The notes under the pieces: model-generated | The model's database searches: none | Told to the model about the DNA's origin: nothing | Seen by the model: the letters and a program-made list of their open reading frames with translations, nothing else | Origin: an uncultured Pelagibacteraceae bacterium | Lineage (GTDB): Bacteria; Pseudomonadota; Alphaproteobacteria; Pelagibacterales; Pelagibacteraceae | Length of the DNA stretch: 64,000 nt | NCBI GenBank assembly: GCA_902515985.1 | Contig: CABXWY010000004.1 | Span: 27,462-91,461, forward strand | Reading direction: 5' to 3' | Shown: positions 61,713 to 64,000 of the stretch, in pieces | Layout: the number at the start of each line of letters is the position of its first letter | How positions within the stretch are numbered: the first letter of the stretch is position 1 | Program-made: the position numbers and the translations under genes

Positions 61713-61748
61713 CATTCTAAATAACAAATTAATTACAGGATAAATATT

Positions 61749-62411
61749 ATGACTTTAAAAATAAATAGTCTTGCTCCAGACTTTAAAGCCAAAACTCAAG
61801 AAGGTGATATATCTTTTCACGAGTGGTTAGGGGACAGCTGGGGGGTATTATTTTCTCATCCAAAAGATTTTACACCAGTATGCACCACTGAACTAGGTTC
61901 ATTAGCTAAAATGAAACCCGAATTTGATGCAAGAAATGTTAAGGTTCTTGGATTAAGTGTTGATCCAGTTTCAGACCATGTAAAATGGCTAGAAGACATA
62001 AAAGATGTTTGCGGAATGAAACCATCTTATCCAATCATTGCAGATGAAACTTTATCGGTAGCTAAACTTTATAATATGTTGGAAGGTGATGCTGGGGTTA
62101 CATCTATGGGAAGAACTGCTGTCGATAATGAAACTGTGCGAACAGTTTATATTATAAGACCTGATAAAAGAATTGGACTTTTTCTAACTTATCCAATGAC
62201 AACCGGAAGAAATTTTGCTGAAATATTAAGAGCAATTGACTCTATGCAAAGAACGGCAAAACATAAAATTGCTACTCCAGCTGACTGGAAACCAGGCGAA
62301 GACGTTATTATTGTTCCTAAAGTTACTAACGAGGAAGCAAAAAAAATATACCCTGATGGATGGGAAACAGTTAAACCTTACTTAAGGAAAGTTCCAGATC
62401 CAAATAAATAA
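61749..62411 (+). CDS. 1-Cys peroxiredoxin (Prx6 type)
   Basis: 220 aa thiol peroxidase. Peroxidatic Cys45 in SHPKDFTPVCTTELGSLA, with the following arginine region and TVRTVYIIRPDKRIGLFLTYPMTTGRNFAEILRAIDS. The C-terminal extension (ADWKPGEDVIIVPKVTNEE) belongs to the Prx6/AhpC-TSA 1-Cys group; no second resolving Cys is present near the end. Detoxifies peroxides, and some members reduce persulfide-related species. Divergent from the SQR gene. Confidence 0.94.
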   Translation: MTLKINSLAPDFKAKTQEGDISFHEWLGDSWGVLFSHPKDFTPVCTTELGSLAKMKPEFDARNVKVLGLSVDPVSDHVKWLEDIKDVCGMKPSYPIIADETLSVAKLYNMLEGDAGVTSMGRTAVDNETVRTVYIIRPDKRIGLFLTYPMTTGRNFAEILRAIDSMQRTAKHKIATPADWKPGEDVIIVPKVTNEEAKKIYPDGWETVKPYLRKVPDPNK

Positions 62412-62421
62412 ATAAAATATC

Positions 62422-62457
62422 TAAGACCAACAGCTAATAAAAAAGTTGTTGGTCTTA
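62422..62457. terminator. Hairpin between convergent peroxiredoxin and methyltransferase genes
   Basis: Arms TAAGACCAACA (62422-62432) and TGTTGGTCTTA (62447-62457), 11-bp perfect stem, loop of 14. On the minus strand it is followed by an AT/T-rich run (TATTTTATTTATTTATTT), a plausible terminator for the methyltransferase; on the plus strand the tract is mixed. The right arm includes the methyltransferase stop codon. Confidence 0.65.
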
Positions 62458-63153
62458 ATTAATTATTCTAAGTACATCATTTTCGTCGATGATTCTCATA
62501 AATTTTTTATGATGAATGTAATAGTCTCTAAATTTTAAGTTTTTAAAATTTTCTATTTTATCTACTAATAAATCTTTATTTTTTCTTTTTAAAATTAACC
62601 CTAAGCCTTGATCAGCTTGAATAGTATAAGTATCTATGTCTATCCTCGTTCTTGATTTTACTATAGATTTCCACACGTCACCGTTCCAACTAGAATGAGT
62701 TTGTGGGATAGTTTGATGCCATATTTTAGCTGGCAAACAATCATGAATTAAAATAACCCCATTTTCGTTTAATACTTTTAAGGAATTTTCTATATCTTTT
62801 AATACTTGTTCATAAACATGAAGACCATCTATAAATATTAAATCAAATGTACTTTTGTTTTGTTTAAAAAAGTCATCACTTGTCATCCGATGTGTTCCAC
62901 CAGACTGTGGATCAACTCCAATTTTATTTTTAATAATTATTTTTGAGAAATTAACATCACTTTGACATCCAATTTCTAGATATGATTCAAATTTCTTTTT
63001 TTCTATTATTCTATTAATTATATCAAATCGGCTTGATTTTTTGTGCCAATCGTAATCAAATTTTTTTGAGAATCGCTCATTTGTAAAAAAATAATAAAGT
63101 CTTCTTAAATATAATGTAAATTTACCTGGTAGGGCATCATTTCTTATAATCAT
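62455..63153 (-). CDS. Class I SAM-dependent methyltransferase
   Basis: 232 aa. Rossmann methyltransferase of the Methyltransf_24 type: FESYLEIGCQSDVNFSKIII (SAM-loop), FDLIFIDGLHVYEQVLKDIE and NGVILIHDCLPAKIWHQTIPQ. N-terminal segment is basic and without a signal. Substrate unknown; the LHVYEQVxxDIExSLxxL element is seen in cephalosporin hydroxylase/glycosyl-associated methyltransferases. Divergent neighbours on both sides; no operon. Confidence 0.85.
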   Translation of the reverse strand: MIIRNDALPGKFTLYLRRLYYFFTNERFSKKFDYDWHKKSSRFDIINRIIEKKKFESYLEIGCQSDVNFSKIIIKNKIGVDPQSGGTHRMTSDDFFKQNKSTFDLIFIDGLHVYEQVLKDIENSLKVLNENGVILIHDCLPAKIWHQTIPQTHSSWNGDVWKSIVKSRTRIDIDTYTIQADQGLGLILKRKNKDLLVDKIENFKNLKFRDYYIHHKKFMRIIDENDVLRIIN

Positions 63154-63210
63154 TTATAATATTTTTTCATAGATATTTGAGCTAACAATAAATTAGGATC
63201 GATAAATATT

Positions 63211-63846
63211 CTAGACTCTTTTACCTTTTTTAAAAGATTTATAAGCAAATATTGCTATAGGTATTTCGGTACATCCAAGTATAATTTTTTTACATTTCAT
63301 TTTTAAAAGATATTTTACAGCAGGTCGTAATATCTTTTCAGCATCTTTAACTTTTCCCAATTTTACTAAATTAATTGCTTTGTTAACACTTTTTTTCTGC
63401 AAAGGTTTATTAGGACTTAATAATTTATAATTTTTATCAAAATATTTATTATATATTTTTGTACTTAGAGTTGCTTCAGTGCATAATATTCCAATTTTTG
63501 AATTTTGTTTACAAGTTTTTTCTGTATGTGTGTAAACTTCTTTTGGCATACTCAGTATTGGGATTTTAATATTTTTTTGAAGATCTTTGTGCCAGTAATG
63601 CGCTGTATTACATGGCATGACAATAAATTTACATTTGTTTTTTTGAAGAAGTCTACAGCCAGAAATTAAACTTTTTAAAACGTTATTGTATTTTTTTAAA
63701 TTTTTAATTCTATTTGGAATTTTAGATTTATTATAAAGCATAAACATTGGGTAATTTTGATCGATTTTACCTCGATTAATAACTGCAAGTTTATTGCAAA
63801 AGTCTAACCCTGCTCGAGTCCCCATACCACCTAGAATTCCAATCAT
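63211..63846 (-). CDS. Aspartate/glutamate racemase family protein
   Basis: 211 aa. Two catalytic cysteines are kept: VMPCNTAHYWHKDL (first) and ILGCTEIPIAI (second), with start IGILGGMGTRAGLDFCNKL and PILSMPKEVYTHTE. Racemises or epimerises an amino acid through a two-base mechanism; the YgeA-like family includes broad-specificity enzymes. Substrate unknown. Ends the minus-strand run before a divergent LysE-type gene. Confidence 0.87.
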   Translation of the reverse strand: MIGILGGMGTRAGLDFCNKLAVINRGKIDQNYPMFMLYNKSKIPNRIKNLKKYNNVLKSLISGCRLLQKNKCKFIVMPCNTAHYWHKDLQKNIKIPILSMPKEVYTHTEKTCKQNSKIGILCTEATLSTKIYNKYFDKNYKLLSPNKPLQKKSVNKAINLVKLGKVKDAEKILRPAVKYLLKMKCKKIILGCTEIPIAIFAYKSFKKGKRV

Positions 63847-63929
63847 AAGTCATCTTGATATTATTTTTAAAAATATTTCAAGATATTTATCTTAAGTAAG
63901 ATAAAAGGTATCAAAGAAAATTGTATTTT

Positions 63930-64000
63930 ATGAGTTTTTTTACTTTAGGTTTTTTTACAGGACTAAGTTTGATCTTAGCTTTAGGAGCTCAAAATATTTT
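63930..64000 (+). CDS. LysE/ArgO-type amino acid exporter, 3'-truncated by the window edge
   Basis: Only 23 codons are present. The peptide MSFFTLGFFTGLSLILALGA followed by QNIF matches the N terminus of LysE/ArgO exporters (GLSLIxxxGAQN is the hallmark of the first helix). Divergent from the racemase-family gene. The call rests on this helix alone. Confidence 0.7.
   Translation, partial: MSFFTLGFFTGLSLILALGAQNI

Noticed and set aside
1..64000. tRNA, rRNA, CRISPR, IS or prophage
   Set aside because: No cloverleaf, repeat-spacer array, transposase, integrase or phage structural gene found by reading; gaps are short and explained.

Overview
The window looks like a piece of chromosome from a free-living, low-GC marine alphaproteobacterium, most probably of the SAR11 clade (Pelagibacterales). 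This is inferred from: strongly AT-rich genes with lysine, asparagine and isoleucine-rich proteins; very tight packing with many 1-20 base overlaps; alphaproteobacterial markers (an NDUFA12-like complex I subunit next to DUF2155, a free-standing class II ribonucleotide reductase C-terminal domain, an IscR-SUF operon); and a gene load of single-domain metabolic enzymes plus many small proteins. I see no rRNA or tRNA gene, IS element, integrase, phage gene or CRISPR array. Every gap over 150 bases between large genes holds a small gene or a regulatory region; no stretch above 300 bases is empty.

Layout. 1-8 kb: aspS (5' end cut by the window), nrdJ C-terminal-like protein, NDUFA12, DUF2155, accC-accB-aroQ (fatty acid and aromatic synthesis), thiS-thiG (thiazole), RNase E/G. 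8-16.8 kb: mrcA, prfB (RF2 with a programmed +1 frameshift), an AsmA-like protein, tyrS, anmK (peptidoglycan recycling), an alpha/beta hydrolase. 16.8-23 kb: iscR-sufBCDSUT-sufA, preceded by a textbook IscR type-1 operator that overlaps the promoter. 23-39 kb: a 56-aa small ORF, glnA, YbaK, three EamA permeases, a homocysteine methyltransferase, two aldehyde dehydrogenases (one with its DUF779 partner), a GYD protein, a 41-aa membrane protein, an FAH-family hydrolase, ppc, ccdA, a gamma-butyrobetaine-hydroxylase-like dioxygenase and hisN.

39-58 kb is the accessory-looking part: two tandem paralogous autotransporters with beta-propeller passengers; an AhpD-like protein, an ABM monooxygenase and an SDR; two very different cryptochrome/photolyase-family proteins, with DUF393, DUF2256, fasciclin and DUF2798 proteins around them (a set reminiscent of light-induced gene groups in other bacteria); then a 4.6-kb run of small minus-strand genes (dimeric alpha/beta-barrel, NTF2-like, small membrane and secreted proteins), many of them with unusually good Shine-Dalgarno sites.

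58-64 kb: a minus-strand sulfur cluster (sulfide:quinone oxidoreductase, persulfide dioxygenase, an 11-cysteine 37-residue metallothionein-like peptide, serine acetyltransferase, cysteine synthase) with a divergent 1-Cys peroxiredoxin whose promoter carries a palindrome. Together these could oxidise sulfide, trap it into cysteine and buffer thiophilic metals. The window ends with a methyltransferase, an Asp/Glu racemase-family protein and the start of a LysE/ArgO-type exporter.
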